Below, in pieces: positions 32,586 to 40,519 of a stretch of 64,000 bases of DNA; within the stretch, counting starts at the first letter, position 1; every line of letters begins with the position of its first letter. The stretch lies in the NCBI GenBank assembly GCA_019307815.1, contig JAFDIV010000029.1:1-64000 (forward strand), given 5' to 3'. Below the pieces are notes generated by a model, which was not told the DNA's origin, ran no database searches, and saw nothing but the letters and a program-made list of their open reading frames with translations. Both the position numbers and the translations under genes were made by a program. This DNA comes from Deltaproteobacteria bacterium. Its GTDB lineage: Bacteria > Desulfobacterota > DSM-4660 > Desulfatiglandales > Desulfatiglandaceae.

Positions 32586-33670
32586 TAGGTGCCCTCCTTT
32601 GGAACAATGGTTAGGCGATGGGTGAGAAAAAAGTCACCCATGATAAGAGAAAAGAGGAGGATTCCGTTGAAGATTTGGACTGTTGCAGCAGGAAGGCCCA
32701 AAGAGACCTGAATTGCATCTCCTCCCACCACTATGCCAGCAAAAAATATTCCGGAAAAGATGGTGAGCAATGGATTTAGCTTTGCGAGCCATGCCACGAT
32801 GATTGCGGTATATCCGTAGCCAGAGGATATGGATGAAGGATAGCTCAGGTGATGGTGGATCCCTGCAACTTCTCCTACACCTGCTAGCCCCGCGACCCCT
32901 CCACTTATGATCATCATTATCATTGTAACCTTCATGAAATTTATTCCTGCATATCGGGCTGCATCCGGATTGTCACCAGTCACCCGCAGCTCATAACCAA
33001 ACTTGGTGTAGTACACCATAACAAAAAGAATAAGGGCAAAGCCAAGGGCGAGGGCCAGGGTAACAACATGTATCCTTGTTCCTGTCACTACGCCAAGCAC
33101 AGCTGATGGAGGCAGATCATCTGTGTAAGGGAAACCCATTTGGGTTTTGCCTTTCCATGGGCCAGTCACTAAAAAATTTAGGAACTCGGCGGCAATGTAG
33201 TTCAGCATCAATGTGGAGATAACCTCATTTACATTGAGCCGAAGCTTTAAGATAACTGTGGGCAGGGCCCACAGAGCACCTCCTATGAATCCTACGACAA
33301 ACATTAATGGAATCACTATATAAGAGGGAAGATGAGACCCCAAGTGGAGACCCACATAGCCAGCAAAAATCGCCCCAAGCAATAGTTGGCCTTCAGCACC
33401 TATGTTCCAGAACTTGGCCCGGAACACAAGGGCCAGCCCGCAGCCGATCAAGATAAGGGGGATCGCCTTTGTGAGTGTCTCACTGATTCCGTAGAGACTG
33501 CCAAAGGACCCTGTGAAGATCTTCATAAGGGCGAACAGTGGGTTCACATGGCTAAGGGCGAAAAGGATCGCAATGAAGAAAAACCCCACCACCAGAGATA
33601 GCAGAAGGACTGTGAAGGGAAGGAGCCGGGAATAAGATACCCGGCGCTGAACCTTAATTCGCCATTTCAT
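32585..33670 (-). CDS. ABC permease 1 of a BMP-type nucleoside importer (NupP-like)
   Basis: 361 residues. Long N-terminal membrane segment, then SETLTKAIPLILIGCGLALV, FRAKFWNIGAEGQLLLGAIF, LKLRLNVNEVISTLMLNYIA and RVTGDNPDAARYAGINFMKV, all typical of the larger permease of RnsC/NupP type. Works with the 307-residue permease that follows and with the double-domain ATPase before it. Confidence 0.93.
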   Translation of the reverse strand: MKWRIKVQRRVSYSRLLPFTVLLLSLVVGFFFIAILFALSHVNPLFALMKIFTGSFGSLYGISETLTKAIPLILIGCGLALVFRAKFWNIGAEGQLLLGAIFAGYVGLHLGSHLPSYIVIPLMFVVGFIGGALWALPTVILKLRLNVNEVISTLMLNYIAAEFLNFLVTGPWKGKTQMGFPYTDDLPPSAVLGVVTGTRIHVVTLALALGFALILFVMVYYTKFGYELRVTGDNPDAARYAGINFMKVTMIMMIISGGVAGLAGVGEVAGIHHHLSYPSSISSGYGYTAIIVAWLAKLNPLLTIFSGIFFAGIVVGGDAIQVSLGLPAATVQIFNGILLFSLIMGDFFLTHRLTIVPKEGT

Positions 33671-33683
33671 GATGCAAACTCTC

Positions 33684-35201
33684 TCATGCTTGTCCCGCAG
33701 AGCCGGTCATCATGAGGCCGATCTGCTCCACATTGAGCTTTGCCCTTGGCACGATTCCCATGATCTGGCCCTTGAACATGACAGCGATGCGATCTGAAAG
33801 CTCAAAGAGTTCTTCAAGGTCTTCGGATATTAAGAGGACCGCAACGCCTTTCTTTTTCAATTTAAAGATCTCGCCCCTGATGTATTGAGTGGCACCCACA
33901 TCAAGGCCGTAGGTGGGGTGAGAGGCCACAAGAAGCGAGGGATCTCCGCTTATCTCCCGTCCCAGGATCAATTTCTGGATGTTTCCACCTGATAGATGCC
34001 TTATGGGGACATGGATAGATGGGGTGTGGACTCTAAAATTTGATACAATACGTTTGGCGTACTTTTTTATGGATGAAAAGTTCAAGAAGACCCTTCCGCT
34101 GAAAGCTCGACGGCCGTGTTGTTTGAGAACAGCGTTTTCATACACTGTCAGACCTGGCGCCGTACCAAATCGTATTCTCTCTTCGGGGATATGAGAGACC
34201 CCAATTGCACTCACCATGTAAGGAGAGGCATGGGTGATGTCTCTTCCATTAACTACAATGTGTCCGGTCTCGATATCTCTCAGCCCTGTTATTGCCTCAA
34301 CCAATTCCTGCTGCCCGTTCCCAGAGACGCCTGCAATACCAAGGATCTCACCGGCCTTAAGCTCGAAGCTTATGTCCCTGACCGAGAGAAGACCCCTATC
34401 GCCTCTTACTGATACATCTTGCACCTGAAGAACTACCGACCCCACTTCCACATCTTCTCTATGCAGCTCAAAAAGGATATCTCTGCCCACCATCATCCGG
34501 GCCAGTTCCGATTTGGTAACATCTGCAGTATTCTTTGTCCCAATTACTTTTCCGTGCCTTAGGACAGTTACTCGATTGCAGATGGAAAGGACCTCATCAA
34601 GCTTATGGCTGATAAAGATAATTGAATGGCCTTCGGAGGCAAGCCTATGCAATATCTTGAAGAGACCATCGGCCTCTTGTGGAGTGAGGACCGAGGTTGG
34701 TTCGTCAAGGATTAAAAGATCTGCTCCGCGGAAAAGCGCCTTGAGAATTTCCACCCTTTGCTGTTCGCCTGCAGATAACTGCCATACATAGGCATCAGGG
34801 TTGATTTCAAGCCCGTAGCTTTTTTGTAGAGATTTTAGCTCGTTGGCGACTTTTTTTGTTGGAAATAAAAAAGACGCATTCTTATATCCTAGGGCGATGT
34901 TTTCGAGCACTGTATGATTCTGGATTAGTTTGAAATGTTGGTGCACCATGCCTATGCCATTACGTATGGCATCAGCGGGTGAGTCCAGAGATACGGGTTT
35001 GCCGTTTATTTTGATGAGGCCGCGGTCTGAATGATACAGACCGTAGAGCACATTCATGAGTGTGGTCTTGCCCGCACCGTTTTCGCCCAGAAGGCCGAGG
35101 ATCTCCCCTGCCTCTACATGGAGATCAATGTCCTTGTTGGCAATGACATTACCAAAGGTTTTGGTAATGCCTTGCATTTCAAGCTTTTCTATCCTTGGCA
35201 T
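33684..35201 (-). CDS. Double-domain ABC ATPase of a BMP-type nucleoside importer (NupO-like)
   Basis: About 505 residues from ATG 35201 (GAGG upstream; the frame opens at 35255). Two fused ATPase halves: first Walker A LLGENGAGKTTLMNVLYG, signature LSAGEQQRVEILKALF, Walker B LLILDEPTSVLTP; second half IAGVSGNGQQELVEAITG (degenerate Walker A) and LSGGNIQKLILGREI, with ATHPTYGLDV-like VASHPTYGLDV. This arrangement is usual for nucleoside and sugar importers, in which the second site is inactive. Confidence 0.94.
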   Translation of the reverse strand: MPRIEKLEMQGITKTFGNVIANKDIDLHVEAGEILGLLGENGAGKTTLMNVLYGLYHSDRGLIKINGKPVSLDSPADAIRNGIGMVHQHFKLIQNHTVLENIALGYKNASFLFPTKKVANELKSLQKSYGLEINPDAYVWQLSAGEQQRVEILKALFRGADLLILDEPTSVLTPQEADGLFKILHRLASEGHSIIFISHKLDEVLSICNRVTVLRHGKVIGTKNTADVTKSELARMMVGRDILFELHREDVEVGSVVLQVQDVSVRGDRGLLSVRDISFELKAGEILGIAGVSGNGQQELVEAITGLRDIETGHIVVNGRDITHASPYMVSAIGVSHIPEERIRFGTAPGLTVYENAVLKQHGRRAFSGRVFLNFSSIKKYAKRIVSNFRVHTPSIHVPIRHLSGGNIQKLILGREISGDPSLLVASHPTYGLDVGATQYIRGEIFKLKKKGVAVLLISEDLEELFELSDRIAVMFKGQIMGIVPRAKLNVEQIGLMMTGSAGQA

Positions 35202-35245
35202 AGGCCTCTTTTCAAGACTGCTTTTCTTCAGGACTCCGGAACAAA

Positions 35246-35283
35246 AAAGGGGCAAATCATTTTATGGTAACGTCTGCCCCTTT
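35246..35283 (-). terminator. Hairpin between binding-protein and ATPase genes
   Basis: AAAGGGGCA (35246-35254) and TGCCCCTTT (35275-35283) pair over nine bases; on the minus strand the stem ends in a T run (35243-35248). It can act as a partial terminator that gives more binding protein than transporter, a common arrangement in ABC operons. Confidence 0.65.
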
Positions 35284-35348
35284 CCGTATTTTTGGACCTA
35301 AGGCGACCCGAAGGCCTCATTCGCCATGTGGCTTTATGCCCTGTAAGA

Positions 35349-36509
35349 TCATTTGGGTATCTTACCCACTATGTTATCAACATAATAATTGATACTCAAG
35401 AGCTGCCCTTTTGTTGCCCTTTGGCCTTTTTTAAGCCTCAATTTTCCCTTGTTATCTCTGATTGGGCCTACAAAGGGATCAAAAACTTCGGGGCCTTGCT
35501 TCATTTGGTTTAGCCTCTTCATAACCAGTTCATAGGCGCTGATTTTCCCAAGATCTGGCGTGCTGACCATAATAGCCTTTAGTCTGGCCACAAACTTTGG
35601 GTTGATCTTATGATCCGGACTACCGCCAAGGTGTGCAGCCCCTTCCTTGACCCTCCACCAGAGATCTTCATTGGTTCACTTGCCCTCATGGATATCTTTC
35701 AAGATCTTTGCGTCCATAATTCCCCAGTCAACGAGCTGACCAGAGACCGCTGAGTCAGGACCAAATTTTTCCATGGGAGAATAATGGCTGAAGGTATATA
35801 CGGGAGATCCCTTCTCGGTATGGTCCTGGCCCACCTGAATTACACTCGGTGAATCTTCTGTGAATGCAAGGGCGTCACAGCCGTCAGCCACTAGGGCCTC
35901 TGCAGCCTCTTTGGCCTTCCCAGGGGCATACCAGGAAAACAGCCATCGGACCTGAACGGTGGCCTTTGGATTGACCGCCTTTACGCCTAAGGCATAAGCA
36001 TCAATGTGGCGGATGACCTCTGGAATGGGAAATGCCCCCACATAGCCAACTTTGTTCTTTTTCGTGAGAGCCCCTGCCATGATCCCGTTCAGGTAATACA
36101 TTTGATAGAGTTCTGCGAAATAGGTCCCCACATTTTTGGCCCTCTTAAATCCCGAGCAATGCATAAAGATTTTGTTGGGATATTTCTTGCCAGCGGCAAT
36201 TGTGGCGTCCATGTAACCGAAACTGGTGGTAAATATCACATCGCATTTTTCGCCCCGAATCAGTCTGTCAATGATTCTCGCACAATCAGCCTCGCTTACC
36301 GATTCTACGTACACCGAATCCAGCCACGGCAACCTTTTCATGGCATAACGCCTTCCCATTTCATGGGCATGTGACCATCCATAATCCCCCACAGGACCAA
36401 CATAAATAAATCCGGCCTTGAGTCTTTTCCCGGCGTCCGCAACCCCGGACAACAGAGTCAACCCCAGGACAAAGGTTAATAGGCTTGCTAGACTAATTAT
36501 CTTCTTCAA
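35349..36509 (-). pseudogene. BMP-family nucleoside-binding protein gene with in-frame TGA
   Basis: A single frame from TTG 36509 (AGGAGG upstream) to 35349 encodes a signal peptide (SLASLLTFVLGLTLLSGVAD) and a complete BMP-family binding protein: FIYVGPVGDYGWSHAHEMGR, DVIFTTSFGYMDATIAAGKK, NVGTYFAELYQMYYLNGIMA, GYVGAFPIPEVIRHIDAYAL, GCDALAFTEDSP, ending LSINYYVDNIVGKIPK. At 35676-35678 it is broken by TGA, where relatives have a Trp (HEGK-W-TNEDLWWRVKEG). The 109 codons behind it keep full homology. A recent TGG to TGA change, base error or readthrough are all possible. The truncated product would lack the C-terminal lobe segment. The rest of the importer is intact. Confidence 0.88.
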
Positions 36510-36611
36510 TTTTGTCCTCCTTTCTTGCGTAGTTTTGTACGGAAATTCTTTTATCTTTGTCTAAGGCAGGTCTTGACCCAAAGGCAGGGTTACCCCCAAG
36601 TTGAGATCAAG

Positions 36612-36842
36612 ATGCTCAGTACATATCATATGGAGGACAAATCCTGTCAAGGAGTTTTACTAAGGATACCAGAGATTATTGGCCCAGATGTAGAGGGTAA
36701 TTTATCAGAAACATCTCTTTCAATGGCTTTTTCTAATAACGAAGCTAACTTATTAAGGAACGATCACCAGTGGGAAGTGGTTACCCATAGCCCCATTGCG
36801 GTCCTGGAAGACCAAGGATGGACTCATTATATTAGGATCTAA
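36612..36842 (+). CDS. Uncertain small open frame
   Basis: 76 codons from ATG 36612: STYHMEDKSCQGVLLRIPEI, IGPDVEGNLSETSLSMAFSN, VVTHSPIAVLEDQGWTHYIR. No ribosome-binding site and no family recognised. It fills most of the gap between the importer promoter and the convergent UspA gene, and could be a real small protein or chance. Confidence 0.3.
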   Translation: MLSTYHMEDKSCQGVLLRIPEIIGPDVEGNLSETSLSMAFSNNEANLLRNDHQWEVVTHSPIAVLEDQGWTHYIRI

Positions 36843-36847
36843 CTCAC

Positions 36848-37330
36848 TTAACTGTGAGAAAAGACTTTCAGATCAGAGGTGGGGGGTACACATAGTACCG
36901 GTCTTGTGATGAATCTCAGGACCCGTTCTGCCGTGCTTCCGAAGAATATATTGTTCATATTGTTGTCTTTTGCACAGCTTCCAATTATTATCAGTTCGAC
37001 CTGGGACTCTACAGCCTTCTTATTTATTTCAATGTAGGGGATTCCCTCAATTACAGAAAGCTCAATATTAGGCCTGGCCTCTTTGGGGGCAATTTTTTGA
37101 ATGAACCTGTTTAGTTTCTGTTTTGCCTCAACGAATAAGTTCCTTTTGATTTCAGATTCTTCTCCGACGTGGTGTTGGATACACTTCTTGACGAATTCGT
37201 CGTCAATAACGTGTAAAGCAATAATTCGTCCCTTTTTTCCGCTCAAATATTCGCATGCCTTTCTTAGAGCCAGTTCAGAACAATATGAAAAATCAATCCC
37301 CACCAAGATTGTAGAACCGTCCTTCATCAT
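36848..37330 (-). CDS. Universal stress protein (UspA family)
   Basis: 160 residues. TILVGIDFSYCSELALRKAC, IIALHVIDDEFVKK, VESQVELIIIGSCAKDN and STAERVLRFITRPVLCVPP. The ATP-binding G-x2-G-x9-G(S/T) motif is changed (IGSCAKDNNMNNIFFGSTAE), with partial retention. Cytoplasmic stress-response protein of unknown exact role. Monocistronic. Confidence 0.92.
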   Translation of the reverse strand: MMKDGSTILVGIDFSYCSELALRKACEYLSGKKGRIIALHVIDDEFVKKCIQHHVGEESEIKRNLFVEAKQKLNRFIQKIAPKEARPNIELSVIEGIPYIEINKKAVESQVELIIIGSCAKDNNMNNIFFGSTAERVLRFITRPVLCVPPTSDLKVFSHS

Positions 37331-37574
37331 TCCTATATACTCTCCTTATATTCCAAGGACACAATGGCCATAACCTTTTATTACAAAATTAAGTTAATAA
37401 CCATTATGGTCAAGTCAATCAGATTTTTTGAAGAAGGGCCACGGCCTTTTTCTTTCAAAAAGACCATATTGTTCAGGATCGCAAGTTGGACACGGCTCAA
37501 AATAATGTTGACATTTTGTGGGAGACAAGCTATTTGTTTAAGTATATTCTTAATTGGCTATTCACGGTGTTACG

Positions 37575-38057
37575 ATGAACTCATTAGTATCCTTTTTCAA
37601 GGCCCTTTCTGACGATAACCGTTTCAAGATTCTTGAAATGCTTCTAAATGGCGATTTCTGCGTTGGGGCCCTCGCAAATCGTCTGGGAATATCCAGGGCA
37701 GCAGTGTCCCAGCATCTGAGGATCCTAAGCCGAGCAGGACTCGTGAGAGGAGAAAAGCGCGGTTACTGGACCCACTATATTGTAAATAGATCTGCCTTGA
37801 AAGAGGTCGCAGAATCGGTGGCCAAAATGAGCAGACCAAGGCAGGCCATGGCAACAGTATGTCTTAGGAGCCTGCCCATGGCAATGCAAATATCAGGGAG
37901 AATGAGACTGGATAGAATATGTATGGATTGCGGTGACAGACCTGAAAAACTCAAAGGTAAACGGTCCGATCGCAGTCCTGAGCGGGTCAAGGAGTGTCAT
38001 GCAGACACAAAGGGGCATCCCTACCTAGAGGAGAGGAAAAAGACTTGTAGGCCCTGA
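37575..38057 (+). CDS. ArsR-family regulator with Cys/His-rich C-terminal extension
   Basis: About 160 residues from ATG 37575. Winged helix FFKALSDDNRFKILEMLLNG, FCVGALANRLGISRAAVSQH, LRILSRAGLVRGEKRGYWTH fills the first 85 residues. The tail is unusual: RICMDCGDRPEKLKG and KECHADTKGHPYLEERKKTC carry cysteines and histidines that could bind metal. It heads a rightward operon with the split permease and MBL hydrolase, so it probably controls export of a metal(loid) or organometal. Confidence 0.88.
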   Translation: MNSLVSFFKALSDDNRFKILEMLLNGDFCVGALANRLGISRAAVSQHLRILSRAGLVRGEKRGYWTHYIVNRSALKEVAESVAKMSRPRQAMATVCLRSLPMAMQISGRMRLDRICMDCGDRPEKLKGKRSDRSPERVKECHADTKGHPYLEERKKTCRP

Positions 38058-38096
38058 GTGGATGTATTACTTTCGAAGGACAGGAGCTAGTGGCAA

Positions 38097-38594
38097 GTGA
38101 TATATCTATATGCGGTGGTTCTGATAGCTCTTATATCTTCGTTTGTTGCCGATAAGACAAGGACGTATAAGGCCATAAAGATTGCCTATAAAAGATTCTC
38201 TCGAATATTGCCGGGATTTGTAGGCATGCTAGTGCTGGTGTCCGTAATTTTGACTCTGGTTCCTAATAAGTTTATTGTCCAGTACCTGGGCAAGAGTAAT
38301 ATGCTGACTGGAACAGTAGTCGCGTCTTTCTTCGGCTCAATAACCCTAATGCCGGGATTCATCGCATATCCTTTGTGTGGTATTTTATTGCAGAAAGGGG
38401 TGAGCTACACCGTGATCTCGGCATTTTCAACTACCTTGATGATGGTTGGCTTTGTCACATTTCCAATAGAACAAAGATACTTTGGAACCAAGGTCACTGT
38501 TGTGAGAAACCTATTGAGCTTTCTCATTGCATTGGTAGTAGCCGTGATGACAGGCATTTTTTTCGGAGAAATTTTTCCATGGATGTTGAGATAG
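38097..38594 (+). CDS. Permease half-protein A (COG0701-like)
   Basis: 165 residues from GTG 38097 (AGGAG upstream), about five membrane segments: ILPGFVGMLVLVSVILTLVP, YLGKSNMLTGTVVASFFGSI, MPGFIAYPLCGILLQKGVSY, SAFSTTLMMVGFVTFPIEQR. It resembles one half of the ~300-390 residue permeases of the PF03773 type. The next gene encodes the second half and overlaps by 16 bp. Substrate unknown; the ArsR regulator suggests metal(loid) export. Confidence 0.75.
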   Translation: MIYLYAVVLIALISSFVADKTRTYKAIKIAYKRFSRILPGFVGMLVLVSVILTLVPNKFIVQYLGKSNMLTGTVVASFFGSITLMPGFIAYPLCGILLQKGVSYTVISAFSTTLMMVGFVTFPIEQRYFGTKVTVVRNLLSFLIALVVAVMTGIFFGEIFPWMLR

Positions 38595-39112
38595 CTAAAC
38601 GGTATGGGAAGATAGCGGGCCTTCTAGCATATGCAGTTTTTGTCGGAGTGTCTTTTTGGAGGGGATATGGGCCGGGTGAAGACATGGGGAGATCCCTCGC
38701 ATACTTCACCACACAAATGGCGGAGATCCTCCCCCCCGCATTTATCTTAATAGGGTTATTCGAGGTTTGGGTAAAGAAACAGACTGTGGAAAGGCACTTT
38801 GGGAAGCGGGCTGGGCTCCGGGGGCACATAGGAGGAATTCTGCTTGCAAGTACCACGGTTGGAGGCCTATATGTGGCCTTTCCTGTAGCCTACAGCCTTT
38901 ACCGCAAAGGGGCCGACCTTGGCGTTATCTTTACCTACATCGGGGCATCTGCTATTTGTAGGGTTCCCATGACCATCTTTGAGGCCTCCTTTGTAGGATT
39001 GAAGTTTTCTGTCATCCGGCTTTCTGTCTCAATTCCACTGGTTATCTTTAGTTCCATGGCTCTGGGTAGCTTTCTAAGGAATAGAAATTACCGGGTTGAA
39101 AATGGTGGCTAG
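38579..39112 (+). CDS. Permease half-protein B (COG0701-like)
   Basis: About 177 residues from ATG 38579, inside the end of half A. Membrane segments: KIAGLLAYAVFVGVSFWRGY, AEILPPAFILIGLFEVWVKK, GHIGGILLASTTVGGLYVAF, ADLGVIFTYIGASAICRVPM, LSVSIPLVIFSSMALGSFLR. ILLASTTVGGLYVAFPVAYS matches the position of the CSCT/G-P region of single-chain permeases. It should assemble with half A. Confidence 0.75.
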   Translation: MDVEIAKRYGKIAGLLAYAVFVGVSFWRGYGPGEDMGRSLAYFTTQMAEILPPAFILIGLFEVWVKKQTVERHFGKRAGLRGHIGGILLASTTVGGLYVAFPVAYSLYRKGADLGVIFTYIGASAICRVPMTIFEASFVGLKFSVIRLSVSIPLVIFSSMALGSFLRNRNYRVENGG

Positions 39113-39154
39113 GAGAGGCTAATATGGGCTTGGCATTGAGAGGCAGAGAAGATC

Positions 39155-39817
39155 ATGCAAATTACAAAGGAAATATTTCAGGTGGGCGGAGGAGGGCTAT
39201 CGGCCCCAGGAGATGCAGCCGTTTATTTGATAAAGGTTAATGACGAGGCAGGGCTTGTGGATGCAGGTACAGGCCAGGCCACTGACAGAATTATTCAAAA
39301 TATTAGAGATACCGGCGTGAACCCCGAGCAAATACGGTACTTGCTCATAACCCATTGCCATTTTGATCACACCGGGGGTGTAAGGGATATAAAGAAGTAT
39401 TCAAGATGCCAGGTAATTGCCCATGAGCTTGAGGCACCATTTCTGGAGCAAGCTGATCAGGTGGTAACTGCGGCCAAGTGGTATGGGGCAAGATTGGAGC
39501 CTTTTGTTGTTGATCGGAAGATAAAGGGGGCGAAAGGGCAAATCATATTGGGTGACCGGGTAATTGAGGCAGTCCACATACCGGGGCATTCGCCTGGATC
39601 GATGGCATTCTTGATGGAATCAGAAGGCAAAAAGGTGCTTTTCGGTCAGGATGTGCACGGTCCCCTGGACAGCAGTTTACTATCTGATAGGAAAAAATAT
39701 ATCCAATCCCTTAAGCTACTTCTCTCCCTTGAGGCTGATATTCTCTGTGAAGGGCATTACGGCATCATTTCTGGAAAGGAAAAGGTAAAGGAATTTATAA
39801 GCTCCTTTATTGATTAG
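39155..39817 (+). CDS. Metallo-beta-lactamase-fold hydrolase
   Basis: 220 residues. Metal ligands are clear: LITHCHFDHTGGVRD (HxHxDH), VHIPGHSPGSMAF, FGQDVHGPL and CEGHYGII. The fold is that of small MBL hydrolases of the glyoxalase II or quorum-lactonase kind. Two metal ions are likely bound. It follows the split permease by 42 bp on the same strand. Substrate unknown. Confidence 0.92.
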   Translation: MQITKEIFQVGGGGLSAPGDAAVYLIKVNDEAGLVDAGTGQATDRIIQNIRDTGVNPEQIRYLLITHCHFDHTGGVRDIKKYSRCQVIAHELEAPFLEQADQVVTAAKWYGARLEPFVVDRKIKGAKGQIILGDRVIEAVHIPGHSPGSMAFLMESEGKKVLFGQDVHGPLDSSLLSDRKKYIQSLKLLLSLEADILCEGHYGIISGKEKVKEFISSFID

Positions 39818-39826
39818 GACAATATT

Positions 39827-40012
39827 TTACCCTTTCTCATTTTCCTTATAGACGGCGCAATGATTCGACTCACCGCACTGTGAGCAGGCTGGTATTTGTT
39901 TATCCGTACTGCAGCAGTCGGGTGTGTGGCTGGTTATTTTCTTGTATGTCCACCTTGCCACAAAGGCGAGTGAGACACCCACAATAATCCCCGTAATTAT
40001 CGTCTGAATCAT
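39827..40012 (-). CDS. Small membrane protein with Cys-rich tail
   Basis: About 61 residues from ATG 40012. One N-terminal membrane helix (TIITGIIVGVSLAFVARWTY) and a cytoplasmic tail with DCCSTDKQIPACSQCGESNH followed by C, similar in layout to FeoB-associated Cys-rich proteins. Its start shares one base with the stop of the IscU-like gene (TAATG), so it is translationally coupled. It may hold iron or sulfur at the membrane for the Fe-S block. Confidence 0.75.
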   Translation of the reverse strand: MIQTIITGIIVGVSLAFVARWTYKKITSHTPDCCSTDKQIPACSQCGESNHCAVYKENEKG

Positions 40013-40503
40013 TATTTCTTTAGCTCCTTGCCACAGGACATGCAGAACTTTGCCTGTGGCGGATTTTCTGTGCTGCAATCACAACACCCAAGGGTAACTT
40101 CAAACTGCTTTTCTGTTTGCTCTGCTAAGGGCATACCGCCGTGCCTGGCCTCGTAATCTGCAATGGCCTTCCCTAAAGCCTCAGCGCCTAGGTTAGAGCA
40201 GTGCATCTTTTCCTTTGGAAGGCCTCCTAGGGCTTCAGCTACAGCTTTTTTACTCAAGGCCTTTGCTTCTTCGAGGGTTTTGCCTTTAACAAGTTCACTG
40301 ACCTTGCTCGATACTGCAATGGCGGCCACGCAACCAAAGGTCTTGTATTTTACATCTTCTAGCCTTCCATCCTTGACTTTGATATAAAAGCTCATCATAT
40401 CGCCGCAAACCGGGTTTCCAGCTTCTCCAATACCATCAGCATCCTTGATTTCGCCCACATTTTTTGGCTGGGCAAAATGTTTCATTACTTCTTCTGAGTA
40501 CAT
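40012..40503 (-). CDS. IscU/NifU-type Fe-S scaffold with C-terminal zinc-ribbon-like tail
   Basis: 163 residues. Scaffold ligands: GNPVCGDMMSFYIKV (Cys and Asp), KTFGCVAAIAVSSKVSELV (Cys) and KEKMHCSNLGAEALGKA (Cys). Residues ~135-163 add CCDC...CMSCGKEL, a zinc-ribbon-like or redox tail not present in IscU. Should assemble Fe-S clusters in the cytoplasm. It follows the NifS-like gene by 16 bp. The usual sulfur donor would be that NifS-like protein, which however lacks the PLP lysine. Confidence 0.92.
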   Translation of the reverse strand: MYSEEVMKHFAQPKNVGEIKDADGIGEAGNPVCGDMMSFYIKVKDGRLEDVKYKTFGCVAAIAVSSKVSELVKGKTLEEAKALSKKAVAEALGGLPKEKMHCSNLGAEALGKAIADYEARHGGMPLAEQTEKQFEVTLGCCDCSTENPPQAKFCMSCGKELKK

Positions 40504-40519
40504 GGGTCACTCCTTTCTT

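Noticed and set aside
35349-36509. Selenocysteine at the in-frame TGA of the BMP gene
   Set aside because: Homologues have Trp at this place, no redox role is known, and I saw no convincing hairpin with the bacterial SECIS form directly behind the TGA.
36525-36611. N-terminal extension of the uncertain ORF
   Set aside because: Overlaps the promoter and leader of the binding-protein gene and has no start signal.
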